DNA of 64,000 bases from Capronia americana (lineage: Eukaryota > Ascomycota > Eurotiomycetes > Chaetothyriales > Herpotrichiellaceae), in assembly GCA_016110215.1 (NCBI GenBank), contig JADWQD010000013.1, forward strand, positions 434,001 to 498,000. The letters are read 5' to 3'. Positions within the stretch are counted from its first letter, which is position 1. The number at the start of each line of letters is the position of its first letter. Both the position numbers and the translations under genes were made by a program. Positions 32,939-44,408 of this stretch are shown in pieces. The notes under the pieces were generated by a model. It saw nothing but the letters and a program-made list of their open reading frames with translations, was not told the DNA's origin and ran no database searches.

Positions 32939-34210
32939 ATATCCGATCTGAGGAGTGACAAGACTCGGGAATTGTCGGGTGGGAGGGGTGTGAGCGGCAT
33001 CAAAAGCGCGGCGACCCGAGTTGTTCGGGAAGTGGGATTTTGTGGGAGTAAGTACAGGGAGGATCGTGTTCAACAATGCAATGTGGTTGCTGGAGACCGC
33101 TGTTGACGCATTTTCCCCAGGCGCCGATTTCCCTGTTGTATGATGTACTCCGTACCTAGGAAGGCGGAGCACTAGAGTGGTTTAGTGTGCGTCCGGGCAA
33201 ATACTTGAAAAAAGAAAACTCGATGGCTTCAATTCGACGAGTGAAAGATAAGCGAGCGGATGACTTATTCATTTGCTGTAATTGCTCTATCTGGCCGGTG
33301 CCGAGCCAGCACTTGCAAGGCTGGTCCACGAAGAGCTTTATCGAGCCTTATCAGTCCAGCGTCAAAGTGACGTGGGTTCAGTGACGTCTCGCCCCGTGGA
33401 GGAAGACAGTCACCAGCAACGGCACCAGTGAAGTCCATCGAGTCCTTGTCTTTTCCCACCTCGTGAGGCTTGTGAAATGTGAGGACAGCAAATCCGATCA
33501 GCCAAGGGAAGGCAATTTCTCGGAAGTGCTACATATCCCACGAGAACGGCGTTGTCGGAGCAATTCTGCGGCGCGTGAGAAAATGCCAACCCCACATTGA
33601 CGGGGAGTTCATTGGGATCGGCGCTGTCGATAACCATGCCCACCAGGGCAGCATGCCCAAAATCCCGATCAACAATCTGTAACTAGTTAAGACTGGGAGC
33701 CGAAACAGTTTAGGCGGGGCACGGGCGCTGGTGGTGAAGCTCGGATCTTCTCTCAAGCTTGGTGAGCCCGAGGCCGCACCGCGAAGATTCACCACTGCTG
33801 CCCCTCAATCCGCGGCTCGGGGAAAGAGTGAAGCTCTCCAGCCAGCTTTATACAAAAGCCCTTTTGCTGCGTCCCACCCCATCCTCCCACCAATCCTCGA
33901 GCTTATCATCATCAGACCAACGCTGATTTGGTTGGTGCTCCCCATTATCTGTTTCCCCTGGCGTCGACGTAACAGCTATTCTTTTGCTCTGGTGGTTCCT
34001 CCTGTCATCCGGCTGCTCGAGGCATCGTCCAACAAAAATCCCCTCCTGCGCGCTCGATCTTCCTTCTGAGCTCCTCCCTACTCACACGCCTCCCTAGTTC
34101 CTGACCTGGAGCTATTCTGTCAGCTCTATTGTGGTCTGCCTCTGCGCGGACGAGCTCCATCGCCTGAAGCTGGCATTGCCAGCAGCTAGGCTTCACCCGC
34201 GACCCCAACC
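32939..34210. promoter_or_regulatory. Intergenic region with pyruvate carboxylase promoter and leader
   Basis: This 1.27-kb spacer runs from the clathrin stop to the pyruvate carboxylase start. It holds the exact 10-mer GTACTCCGTA at 33145-33154, followed directly by CCTAGG. A TATA-like TTTATACA occurs near 33847. From there to the ATG at 34211 the sequence is C/T-rich and has no ATG on the plus strand, as expected of a long 5' UTR. No gene is evident. Confidence 0.5.
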
Positions 34211-37200
34211 ATGGCTACCAACGGCAATGAGGCCGACCATGAGGATGGCAAGTCTCACCACCTCGAGCACTCGGTCCACCAACGGCTGAGGGCCAACTCG
34301 TCCATTATGCAGCTCAAGAAGATTCTTGTCGCCAATCGGGGCGAGATCCCCATCCGGATCTTCAGAACTGCCCATGAGCTCTCGCTGCAGACCGTAGCAG
34401 TCTACAGCTATGAGGACCGGTTGGGCATGCATAGACAAAAGGCGGACGAAGCATACATGATCGGCAAGCGAGGCCAATACACACCGGTCGGTGCGTATCT
34501 GGCTGGAGAGGAAATCATCAAGATTGCTCTGGCACATGGTGTTCAGATGATCCATCCTGGCTACGGTTTCCTGTCCGAGAACTCCGAGTTCGCCCGCAAG
34601 GTCGAGGAGGCCGGCATCATCTTCGTCGGTCCCTCCTACCAGGTCATTGAGGCGCTGGGGGACAAGGTTTCTGCTCGAAGATTGGCCATGAAGTGCGACG
34701 TGCCCTGCGTGCCGGGAACTGAGGGCCCAGTTGCCAAGTTCGAGGAAGTCAAAGCGTTCACTGATGAATACGGCTTTCCCATCATCATCAAAGCTGCTTT
34801 CGGCGGAGGTGGCCGTGGCATGCGAGTCGTCAGAGACCAAGAAAGCCTCAAGGACTCCTTTGAGCGAGCTACCTCCGAAGCCAAGTCTGCTTTCGGCAAC
34901 GGCACCGTCTTCGTGGAGCGCTTTTTGGACAAGCCCAAGCACATTGAAGTCCAACTGCTGGGCGACAACCACGGCAATGTTGTGCACCTCTACGAACGAG
35001 ACTGCAGCGTACAGCGACGCCACCAAAAAGTTGTGGAACTTGCTCCGGCCAAAGATCTACCCCCCGAAACTAGGGACGCGATTCTCAACGACGCAGTCAA
35101 GCTCGCCAAGTCAGTCAACTACCGTAATGCTGGCACCGCCGAGTTCCTGGTCGACCAGCAGAACCGATACTACTTCATCGAAATCAACCCTAGAATTCAG
35201 GTCGAGCATACCATTACCGAGGAAATCACCGGGATTGACATTGTGGCGGCCCAAATTCAGATCGCTGCTGGGGCATCCCTCGAGCAACTGGGCCTGACCC
35301 AAGATCGTATCTCCACGCGTGGCTTCGCCATTCAATGCCGTATCACAACCGAAGATCCGCAGCACGGTTTCTCCCCAGACACCGGCAAGATCGAGGTCTA
35401 CCGATCTTCAGGCGGCAACGGTGTCCGTCTTGATGGTGGTAATGGTTTTGCCGGCGCCATTATTACCCCACATTACGATTCCATGTTGGTCAAATGTACC
35501 TGCCACGGCTCCACCTACGAGATTGTGCGGCGGAAGATGCTGCGAGCCCTGGTCGAATTTCGCATCCGTGGTGTCAAGACCAACATCCCCTTCCTGGCCT
35601 CGCTTCTGACCCATCCTACCTTCATCGAGGGCACTTGCTGGACGACCTTCATTGACGACACTCCCGAGCTGTTCAGGTTGATTGGCAGTCAGAATCGCGC
35701 TCAAAAACTGCTTCAGTACCTGGGCGATCTCGCAGTCAACGGCAGCAGCATCAAAGGCCAGATTGGAGAGTCCAAGTTCAAGGGCGACATCATCTATCCT
35801 ACACTCCTTGACGAAAATGGCAAGGAGATCGACGTCGACCAGCCCTGCACCAAGGGGTGGAAATCCATCATTGATAAAGAGGGCCCTGAAGGGTTTGCCA
35901 AAGCTGTTCGAGCAAACAAAGGCTGCCTGATCATGGACACGACTTGGCGCGATGCTCACCAGTCTCTGTTGGCCACGCGAGTCCGCACCGTTGATTTGTG
36001 CAACATTGCCAAACACACAAGCCATGCGCTCGCCAATGCATGGGCCCTGGAGAATTGGGGCGGCGCTACATTTGATGTGGCGAGTAGGTATCCCTTAGTC
36101 TTTTGATGCTGAGAGAAGCTCTGACGATCCCTCTAGTGCGCTTTCTGTTCGAAGACCCATGGGACCGACTTCGCAAGATGAGGAAGTTGGTACCCAACAT
36201 CCCGTTTCAGATGCTCCTTCGGGGTGCCAATGGAGTGGCCTACAAGTCACTGCCTGATAACGCCATCTATCAATTCTGCAAGCAGGCCAAGAGGAATGGG
36301 ATGGACATCTTCCGAGTGTTTGATGCTCTCAACGATGTCGACCAGCTAGAAGTCGGTATGCGAGCTGTACAAGAGGCCGGTGGTGTCGTCGAAGGGACCA
36401 TGTGTTATTCAGGTGAGCTTGAATCCGCTTTACAATGGATCAAACAAATAACTAACGGTTCTTGTACAGGTGATATGTTGGTATGTCTGGTCTTTTTACT
36501 TCTCTTTCACTTCTCTTCCCCTCCCTCTTCTATTCTCTCTTTCCCCTTTCTTCTTTCCGTCCTCTGGGTTGCGACATATGGTCACCCTCTGATGGAAATG
36601 GCGTCCTTATTTTAATATCTATATCGCCCTCCATTGAAGGATATGGCGTTCCCCGTTTCCACACCCGGCCTTTTTGAGTTGTTTCGACACTAACCCGCTT
36701 TATCAGAACCCCAAGAAAAAGTACTCGCTCGATTACTACCTTGAGTTAGCCGACAAGATCGTGAAACTGGGTACCCATATATTGGGCATCAAGGACATGG
36801 CGGGCGTTCTCAAGCCCAAAGCTGCCCGCATTCTCGTCGGTGCCCTCCGTGCCAAGTACCCCGACTTGCCAATTCACATCCACACGCACGATTCTGCTGG
36901 CACCGGCGTGGCCACTATGGTTGCGTGTGCTGAAGCCGGTGCCGATGCTGTCGACGCAGCGACAGACAGCATGTCCGGTATGACGAGCCAGCCGAGCGTG
37001 GGTGCTATTCTCGCTTCACTGGAGGGCACCGACTTTGACCCCGGCTTGAACGGTCACAACGTTCGAGCCCTTGACCAATACTGGTCTCAGCTCAGACTGC
37101 TCTACTCTCCGTTCGAGGCCGGCTTGACGGGTCCAGATCCAGTGAGTTTACTTCCCACTGACGGTAATCGCATGCTGACGGAGCTCTGCAGGAAGTATAT

Positions 37201-38221
37201 GAGCATGAGATTCCCGGCGGACAACTCACCAACTTGATCTTCCAAGCGTCTCAACTCGGCCTTGGTTCTCAGTGGCTTGAAACCAAGAAAGCCTATGTAC
37301 AAGCCAACGCTCTTCTCGGTGACATCGTCAAGGTCACTCCCACCTCCAAGGTTGTCGGTGACCTGGCGCAATTCATGGTGTCCAACAAGTTGGACTATAA
37401 TGGTGTCATTGCCAAAGCCAAGGAACTTGACTTCCCAGAGTCCGTGCTGGAGTTCTTCGAGGGTTACATGGGCCAGCCGTACGGTGGTTTCCCAGAACCA
37501 CTCCGAAGCGACGTCCTCAGAGGTCGACGCAAGATGACGAAGAGGCCAGGGCTTTACCTCGAACCTATCGACTTTGCGAAAGTCCGGAAGGAACTGAAGG
37601 AGAAATACAACACGACCGCGGAAACGGATATTGCCTCATATGTCATGGTATGTTCCCCTGTGGTTGACGGGGTGGTCACTCGACAATGTCACATGCTAAC
37701 GGAGACCACAGTACGAGAATGTGTTTAAGGAATACCGCAAGTTCTTGGACAGGTTCGGGGATCTCTCCGTGCTGCCGACCAAATACTTCTTGAACAAGCC
37801 TGAAATTGGAGAGGAGTTCCACGTGGAACTGGAGAAAGGCAAGGTCCTGATCATGAAGTTGCTGGCGGTGGGCCCGCTGTCAGAAGCTACTGGGCAACGT
37901 GAAGTCTTCTACGAGGTCAACGGTGAAGTTCGACAAGTCACGATTGACGACAACAAGGCCGCGGTCGAAAACACCTCCAGACCAAAGGCAGATCCGGGGG
38001 ATAGTAGCCAGGTCGGTGCGCCTATGGCCGGTGTGGTGGTTGAAGTCAGGGCAAAGGAAGGGCATGACATCAAGAAGGGCGACCCGATTGCGGTGCTGAG
38101 CGCCATGAAGATGGAAATGGTCATCAGTGCTCCACACTCGGGAAAGGTTGGGGAGCTCTTCGTGAAGGAAGGCGACTCTGTTGCGGGAGCCGACCTGGTC
38201 TGCAAGATTGCAAAGGCATGA
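34211..38221 (+). CDS. PYC: Pyruvate carboxylase, biotin-dependent, probably cytosolic
   Basis: Six exons: 34211-36083, 36137-36412, 36470-36480 (11 nt), 36707-37141, 37192-37647 and 37712-38221, giving 1186 aa, as expected for fungal enzymes. Domain order is biotin carboxylase (about 36-490; ILVANRGEIPIRIFRTAHEL, AFGGGGRGMRVV, FIEINPRIQVEHTITEE), carboxyltransferase (TTWRDAHQSLLATRVRT, FEDPWDRLRKMRKLVPN, HIHTHDSAGTGVATM), then a biotin carrier domain with the AMKMEM motif, biotin-accepting lysine about K1150. It makes oxaloacetate from pyruvate, bicarbonate and ATP, refilling the TCA cycle and feeding gluconeogenesis. The N-terminus is acidic and His-rich with no mitochondrial presequence, so the enzyme is probably cytosolic. 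The 11-nt exon encodes the end of CYSGDML and is flanked by introns of 57 and 226 nt. Confidence 0.97.
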
Positions 38222-39354
38222 ACGTGCGCGCCGTGTGTGGTTAAATGGAAAATGGTCTCAGTACGGAGGGCAGGGCAGTGACTACTGGTATCAAGGTCAG
38301 ACATCATTCCGTATTGTTATCCCAGGCAGCATCGAATGAATCATGATGGGCCGAAATGCACCGCTTCGATCCGACAACGATCGAGATGATGCGAAAGATG
38401 CATGTGAAAGACGCAGGCTGGGGATGGATTCCATTTCCTTCAACCTCGCCTCCACCAACCAGAGACGCTGCATTTGTCTACATTCGAGGCCCCGAGGTCG
38501 TCGACTTCGGCCCCCCTTCCCTCTGCCATCGCTCTCATAGGCCAGCATGATGACCTCGAAGGGGCTAGACGTGCTTACATGGCCTGCCATCAATCATCGT
38601 GCAGCGGAACCCACTGAAAGCGCGGGGTACAGCTCGTTATCCCGGCCTCTCATGTCCTTTATCCCAATGTCAAAAAGGCAGCGCCTCGACCAGTCGTGGT
38701 TTCGATTCGTCGAGTTACTGCCGTCAACGGGCCAGTAGCCTCCAGACCTTCCAGCACCATCCCTGACGATCAATATCAGGCGATGGCACGCGACCGTCGA
38801 CAGCCCTGTCCGGAGCCTGTCGACCCTACCCCGCCACTTGCACTTTGTTCAGCAAGTTCAGTGGCCGAAGATGCTTAGGCCATTCGAGACACTCGTGTGT
38901 ATGGTTGCCTCTGGGAGGAGCAATACGAATGCCTGAGAAGGTAATTGATTAGGTGCTCTGGAAGCCAGATCCTAGGCAGGTACATAAGCCCTCATAGCTC
39001 CCCTCCCAGCTTCCAAAGACCTCCACGATCGCATTCAGTCTCGGCCTAGTCAGCCAGCTCATGACGTCCAACATATCCATCACGAATACTGCCTCGTAGT
39101 ACAGAAACTTTCGGGAAGCCTCAGCGACCGTGCATGCTCAAGCACCACCTTTGAACGCTCTGATCGAGGTGCCTGTGTCAGCTACGTCACCAGTCACACG
39201 CATCGACCAACGGTCTTTGTTACCAGCATCATCAGCCTACTGCCCTTCGCAACTTCGAGAAAACTCACTTCAGCCTTGATTAAGTTTCCTACCATATCTC
39301 AACCGTATATTACCACTCTGCAATCAACCCACGTCAGCATACCCCTCTAGCAAC
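38222..39354. other. Intergenic region, no convincing gene
   Basis: This 1.1-kb spacer holds the pyruvate carboxylase 3' UTR and the promoter and leader of the small gene at 39355. A TACGGAG motif occurs at 38262. Short ATG frames such as 38356-38550 (64 codons, MHRFDPTTIEMMRKM) do not resemble a known family. Confidence 0.45.
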
Positions 39355-39731
39355 ATGTTCCTCAAACAATACAACTACAAGCCTCGCAGCAACAGCCAAT
39401 CGTCCCAAGGGTCGGCAACGACATCTGGCAGCCCACCGAAAGAAGAGCCCAAGGCCCCAGAAACCACCAAAGCCACCAGCGCTGCCGCTGCGGGGCGAAG
39501 ACGGGTACGTATCTCGCTGGTGTCACTTCCCCTTAGGATATGCTTCAGCCTGTTCTCTTTCGCTGACGCTAGGGCAACGCGTAGTCCTCCGCCTCGGGCG
39601 ACAAATTCGCGGGCTTGACGGCCATGAAGCGAGGAAGTCAGGACGAGCGCAAGGCCAGCTGGACAGAGCAGAAGGCCGGGACGGGCATCTTGGGTGGCAT
39701 GTGGGAGAATTTCACAAAGGGGTCAAAATGA
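39355..39731 (+). CDS. Small unrecognised fungal protein (98 aa)
   Basis: Exons 39355-39504 and 39585-39731 with an 80-nt intron (GTACGT donor, GCTGAC branch-like site, GCGTAG acceptor) give 98 aa. The protein starts MFLKQYNYKPRSNSQSSQGS, has a Ser/Thr/Pro/Ala-rich first half, then GDKFAGLTAMKRGSQDERKA and ends GILGGMWENFTKGSK. The closing pattern of a short basic and polar helix plus a Trp/Phe-containing C-terminus resembles small conserved ascomycete proteins I have seen without a name. No signal peptide or membrane span is visible. The function is unknown. Without the splice the first exon runs into a non-conserved tail. Confidence 0.7.
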
Positions 39732-40033
39732 GGTATCCGATCCGGGCGTGAGTGGTTTGTGGATTGGTGCGAGTATGTCATGGTTGTGAGCGTGACAGTG
39801 TTTGCATGAAGGAGTGTTTTTACATGCCTTGGTACAGTATCTAGCCGATGTGCTTTTGATGGAGATGGGGGCAAGTCGGGGACGGGGATGCGGAAGCGGA
39901 AAGCTCAAGTTGACATGTCTTCCGAGCCGGGGGCAGCAGTCATCCACAATGTGATGTTGGAAGACCCTCACCGGTCCGATACCCGATCCATGTATCGGAA
40001 TTGCACGTTGCAAACATCTATATTTGAATAGCT

Positions 40034-40057
40034 GAGGACGAGGACGAGGACGAGGAC
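40034..40057. repeat. Tandem repeat (GAGGAC)4
   Basis: Four exact copies of the 6-bp unit lie in a noncoding region. Confidence 0.9.
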
Positions 40058-41237
40058 GGTCGTGAACAATGACATCATTGCATAATCGCCAACAGCCGGC
40101 CAAGGCTTCCAAGAATCAAAAGTACGAAGCAATATCAGCGACATTAGTGGGACCGAGAGACACTTGGTGAGGAGGGCCGTGTTCAGATCCAGGTTGACTG
40201 TCTCGTTATTGAGAGTCACTTAGACGCTGTCCGTAAAAAAGAAGGGATTGTCGCCGTCAGCCGTCGTGTTCCTTGTCCTTCAAGAAGAGTGATCTTGTCC
40301 CGTCCGCGATGCCATCCAGAACAACGATACGCGCTCGGCGCGACTCGCTTCAGAGCAGCGAGGCTCCGTCGTTGGCGCCACCATGGCAAGGCCTCGTAGA
40401 GAGGTTATTTTGTTCATCCCGGCGCTGACCTATCGACTCAGCGGCCAAGAGAGGCGGCAACACAACAACAACGTCCAGCAAGGCGGTGATTTTCTGCTCC
40501 GATGCACCGCTCGAGGTGTAAATAGCAACCTCTGGTGCTCCGGTCCAGGTAGGCAGCCAGATTCTCTGTCAATCTATTCCCTTGAACGCCTTGTCGCAAC
40601 AGGACATTTATATCGTTAAACTTCAGAAATCCCACGGGAATCCATTCATAAACTCTCCCTCTCCATCCTCGAGCAGCAAACCATACCCAAACGTGCCTTC
40701 CGCAATCAGTAGTCGTACAGTACCAGACAATAAAGCTCCAGGCCGTGTCCATAATACTAACCAAAGAACGACGTGAGCTGATGGCGTGCTGTTTTGTATT
40801 GATTAGGATATGCGGCCGCCGTGCCTTTTCTTATCCATCGCCTCCCGAGTTCTCCTGACCTGCGTCACATCACACCCACGATTCAGTCAGCCATCGGGGT
40901 CGAAATATTGATACCAGAACCCTGGAGAAATGGCCCCGATCTCCACACCTTGATTCCTGCAGGGGAAGACCAAGAAAGTATGGCGGCGCGACAAGAATAG
41001 CTTTCAACGAGACAGACGCTCACTCAACATTACTGCCGACCCGACCTGTCGTGCTCCCGTCGAAAAGAGTGAAATTCCGTTTGAAGAAGAGGCGGGGAAA
41101 GGCCCCGTGCAAAGTTGGCTTCTGGCTGGTCGCACGGGAGTCTACTCCGTCCATCGGCCTTCCAGCGCCCTAAGCGGTCTGCTGGCATTCTGTGCTTGCA
41201 GAAGGGACGAAACATAATCATACTTGGATCCGTGGGG

Positions 41238-41261
41238 GAGAGAGAGAGAGAGAGAGAGAGA
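41238..41261. repeat. Microsatellite (GA)12
   Basis: Twelve uninterrupted GA dinucleotides lie in a noncoding region about 180 bp beyond the 3' end of the minus-strand gene at 41439. Confidence 0.95.
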
Positions 41262-41438
41262 AAGCAATGACATGATAGGAATGCATGCAAATGAGAGGAA
41301 AATCTCCCAAGGACTAATTATGTAGTGCTTTGTCGGTCGCCCACTCGATCCAGCCACAAGCGCACTCGCTCGCTCGCCCGCCGGGACCAGAGATTTTTGC
41401 TCCGCCTGTCCTCCCGGTGTCCTGTTGGTCGTCCGATA

Positions 41439-42211
41439 CTAGGTGTAGGTCGCTTCCTCTGGCGCTAATGCAGCCTCTATCGACCCCTGAGACGCCGTGT
41501 TAGGGGCCCGGACGGAAGCAGGAGCGGGAGAAGGAGTATGAGTGCTAGCCGGGTTCCCTCCGCCGTCCTGGGCTGCGGGTGCAGCTTCGTGGAAAGCAGC
41601 AGGAAGAGCGTGTCCACCTGTCGCTGGAGCTGGAGCTGGAGCTGGCGCTGCGGGATGATGTTGGCCGCCTTGGTATATCGGTCCTCCCGCGGCTTTAGGA
41701 GGCGGGTTAAGGAACCGCTCGACGGTCGGGTCCAACGGTTGAGATGTTCCGCTCTGCCCGACCGGCGGAAACAGCTTGCCCACGGGCTTCACAGTGTGGA
41801 TTTTGCCGTCATCACCGGGATGGTATTCCGTCGGTCCGCCGGTCCCGGGCGAGGGAGGGGCGGGCGGTTCGAGTTTGGGTTCCTTGTACTTATGCGGGTC
41901 GCCCAGCGGGACGGACGGCGGGAGGTGCGCGTTTGATGGAATTTGCTGTCGCTGCTTTGCGCTGGGCTGGGGCGTTGGTGTATGCCCTGGTACCGACCCT
42001 CCTGAGGCCCATTTGATGGCGTCTTCGTGGCTCACTGTCTTCTACAGTACGTGCAGCCAGGTTAGTTCGTAAGACAGAGGTGACTCTCGATCCGTCGACA
42101 TTGACTGCCTGTCTCATCGGACTTGGGAGAGGGGAGAGGGGAGAGGGAAGGGGAGCTTACCGGTGCCGTGGCAGCCTGTTTTGATTTCAATGGGGAGGGG
42201 AAGTAGACCAT
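41439..42211 (-). CDS. Unrecognised proline-rich protein
   Basis: Two exons on the minus strand: 42211-42161 (51 nt, MVYFPSPLKSKQAATAP) and 42041-41439, giving 217 aa. The 119-nt intron has a GTAAGC donor and a CTGTAG acceptor, and its 5' part is a C/T tract with a period of about 8 bp. The most conserved-looking part is KTVSHEDAIKWASGGSVPGH at the start of exon 2. This looks like a short helix plus loop, followed by Pro/Ala/Gly-rich sequence to the end. No membrane span, signal peptide or known domain is seen. The frame upstream of exon 2 offers only a GTG start, which supports the spliced model. Function unknown. Confidence 0.65.
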
Positions 42212-42561
42212 TTCGAGTACTTGTTCAACCTTGGGAGGATTGGCTCAGTCGGGTTTAATAGATGGGTGTGATCGGCTGAGTCGACTGGCGGTTCTGCAGG
42301 ATAGTTAAATAGCTCTGCAAAAGTGCTTTTGGCCAACCAAGCCTGGCTCAGCCCAGCCCATACCATACCATACCCTGCAGATATCTATATCCATGTACAT
42401 GTTGATGTCTATACCTATCCAAGCGCCGAGACACAGTGAGAAACATCCGACTCACCGTCTGTGGTTGCTGGGGCTAGGAACTCCTCCGCTGTGAAAGGGG
42501 TATTAATTACTCGCGTGGCGATCGTAAGCGCTCGAGCTCTCCGATGTGACTCTCGTGCTTG

Positions 42562-42588
42562 GCATGCTTAGGATGCTTAGGATGCTTA
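42562..42588. repeat. Tandem repeat (GGATGCTTA)3
   Basis: Three 9-bp units; the first differs by one base (GCATGCTTA). Confidence 0.85.
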
Positions 42589-43500
42589 GCTCCCTGTGAG
42601 GATCGGGCGTATGAATAGAAAGTACTCGCACCATTACTACTGTGTTCAGGCTGTCCCCTGTTCTCAAAATGCAGTGGGACGGCCGCATCGACGCTAACAA
42701 CTCTTAACGCCATCAATCTGACCAATCAGGTGACGGCTCAGCGGTTAAACCCATTTGTTTTGCGGGTCGCAGATGTCCTCGTTCACAACAATGCCACCGT
42801 GAGATGCGCAAGTGTCGTCAAAAGAATGACAGGCGCAAACGCGGCCGAATGATATCACTTGTCTTACGGGACGCAGGAGTCAATCACCTACACAGTACGC
42901 CATACCTGTAGGGTACGATTCCCACAACGACGCCACAATCCCGCAGCGTCAGACCAATCAGCCCACGACATATACGGCGGTCACGACAGTACCTAGTAGA
43001 GTGTGCGACTGCTTGAGCCTTTGTTCGAATGTAACTCCTCCCATTTTTAGCAAACTCAACTCCCTGGACGGAGTGATTCGACGCCTGCACCCACTCATTC
43101 TACTCCCCTTTCTCCCCTCGCCGTCGGGGAATCCAAGTCTCTCGCCGGCCGGGCCAGCCAGGAGCGGCAAAAATGAAGAAAGTTAATTGACTCCAGTACC
43201 GCGGTAGATTACATGGCCGTATCACAGTGCTGTATAGGCAGACAAACACACAGCCTCGTTGCCATCTCCTATGTAATTATAGCATGGAGCCAAGTCGGGC
43301 CAATACACACACGACGTGGCGATCCGACCGGTCGCTCGGGGCCAAATTCGATGGTAGGCCTATTCACTCGGTTGACCCGTATGGGCATAAATGGGTGATG
43401 ACGGCCTTAGACGCAGCCGCTGCTGCAAAGTTGCAGAGTCAGGTTGGACAGACAGAGTGAAGTATTAGAGTACCCGAATTTTTCCGTCCACTTGTTCACA

Positions 43501-43518
43501 GCACCAGCACCAGCACCA
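43501..43518. repeat. Tandem repeat (GCACCA)3
   Basis: Three exact copies followed by a degenerate copy. It lies 25 bp before the start codon at 43544, probably in a 5' UTR. Confidence 0.8.
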
Positions 43519-43543
43519 GCCACCAGCTTCAGCATCAATCAAC

Positions 43544-44408
43544 ATGGCGGATACCAGTTTCGACATACCATACCGCGGCCACGACCTCGGAGGCGGCTAT
43601 CATGGCGGGCATGACGACTATGACCAGTACGGAGGAGACGACGACGGGTACGGCGCACAGGACCATGAGGGACAAGAACACGGACAAGACGACCACGACC
43701 CGGCCGCAGAGTTGAAGAAGCATCTGAATGATATCGTGGACCAGTACGCGCAGGATCACGACGACGGCGGTATGTTTTACCAAGACACGTTGAATCCTTG
43801 ACGCGCAATGGGAGCTAACAAGGATGCCTTTTTCCCCCGGTGATCTAGACATGGACGAAGGCGAACAGCAGGACAAACTGCACGCACACAGCCATATCAT
43901 CATCTCGATAACGAAGGAGATCCTAGAGATCGAGCCCGACAACTCTGGCGTGGCCGATCTGCACAACTGGTTCTCGCAGTCCGTGAAGGGCAAGTTCGCC
44001 GGCCACGATGACATGGAGGAACATGAACATAAAGCGAGGCATCCTAGGGATGATGACGAACATGACGATGACGATGATAATGAGAATGGAGCCAACGGTG
44101 ATGATGGATACGGCGGCGACGACGGCGACGGCCACGGGCATGGTGGATACGACGGCAACGGTGACTATGGACACGGACACGAACACGGACATGGACACGG
44201 ACATGAGGGCGACGGTCAATACGGCGAAGACGATCAATATGGCGGCGATGACCAGTATTATGGTGATGATTATCAAGATGACGAAGGCGCCCATGGACAC
44301 GGAAACCAACACAATGACGGGGGGGACTACGACGGCGCATATGGGCATGGACACGAGCACGAGCACGGAATCCATCATGGTTGTGGACAGGACGATGAGT
44401 ATGAGTAG
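43544..44408 (+). CDS. Unrecognised acidic His/Gly/Asp-rich protein
   Basis: Exons 43544-43769 and 43849-44408, with a 79-nt intron (GTATGT donor, GCTAAC branch site, ATCTAG acceptor), give 261 aa. The N-terminus and C-terminus are rich in Asp, Gly, His and Tyr. They flank one ordered-looking block at about residues 79-130: GEQQDKLHAHSHIIISITKE, then EPDNSGVADLHNWFSQSVKG. The C-terminal third is built of short repeats such as GHGHG, DDQYGG and GHEHEHG, encoded by near-tandem GGACAC/GGACAT hexamers. Such His/Asp-rich tails can bind metal ions or stay disordered; this is inference from composition. I recognise no family, signal peptide or membrane span. Confidence 0.7.

Larger units (their letters stand above)
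39732..41438. other. Long intergenic region with microsatellites
   Basis: This 1.7-kb spacer lies between the 3' ends of two convergent small genes. It contains a 6-bp repeat at 40034-40057 and a GA repeat at 41238-41261. ATG frames at 40383-40619 (plus) and 40438-40764 (minus) overlap each other and resemble no family. I see no RNA gene. Confidence 0.5.
42212..43543. promoter_or_regulatory. Divergent intergenic region with short repeats
   Basis: This 1.3-kb spacer lies between two opposite starts, so it holds promoters on both sides. It contains (CCATA)3 near 42360, a 9-bp repeat at 42562-42588 and (GCACCA)3 at 43501-43518, directly upstream of the plus-strand ATG and probably in its 5' UTR. 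No gene is recognised. Confidence 0.45.

Noticed and set aside
42895..43030. Possible tRNA (TTCGA-like and GATTCCC strings)
   Set aside because: The strings do not form a cloverleaf with paired acceptor and anticodon stems. No other tRNA-like B box was found in the intergenic regions I read.
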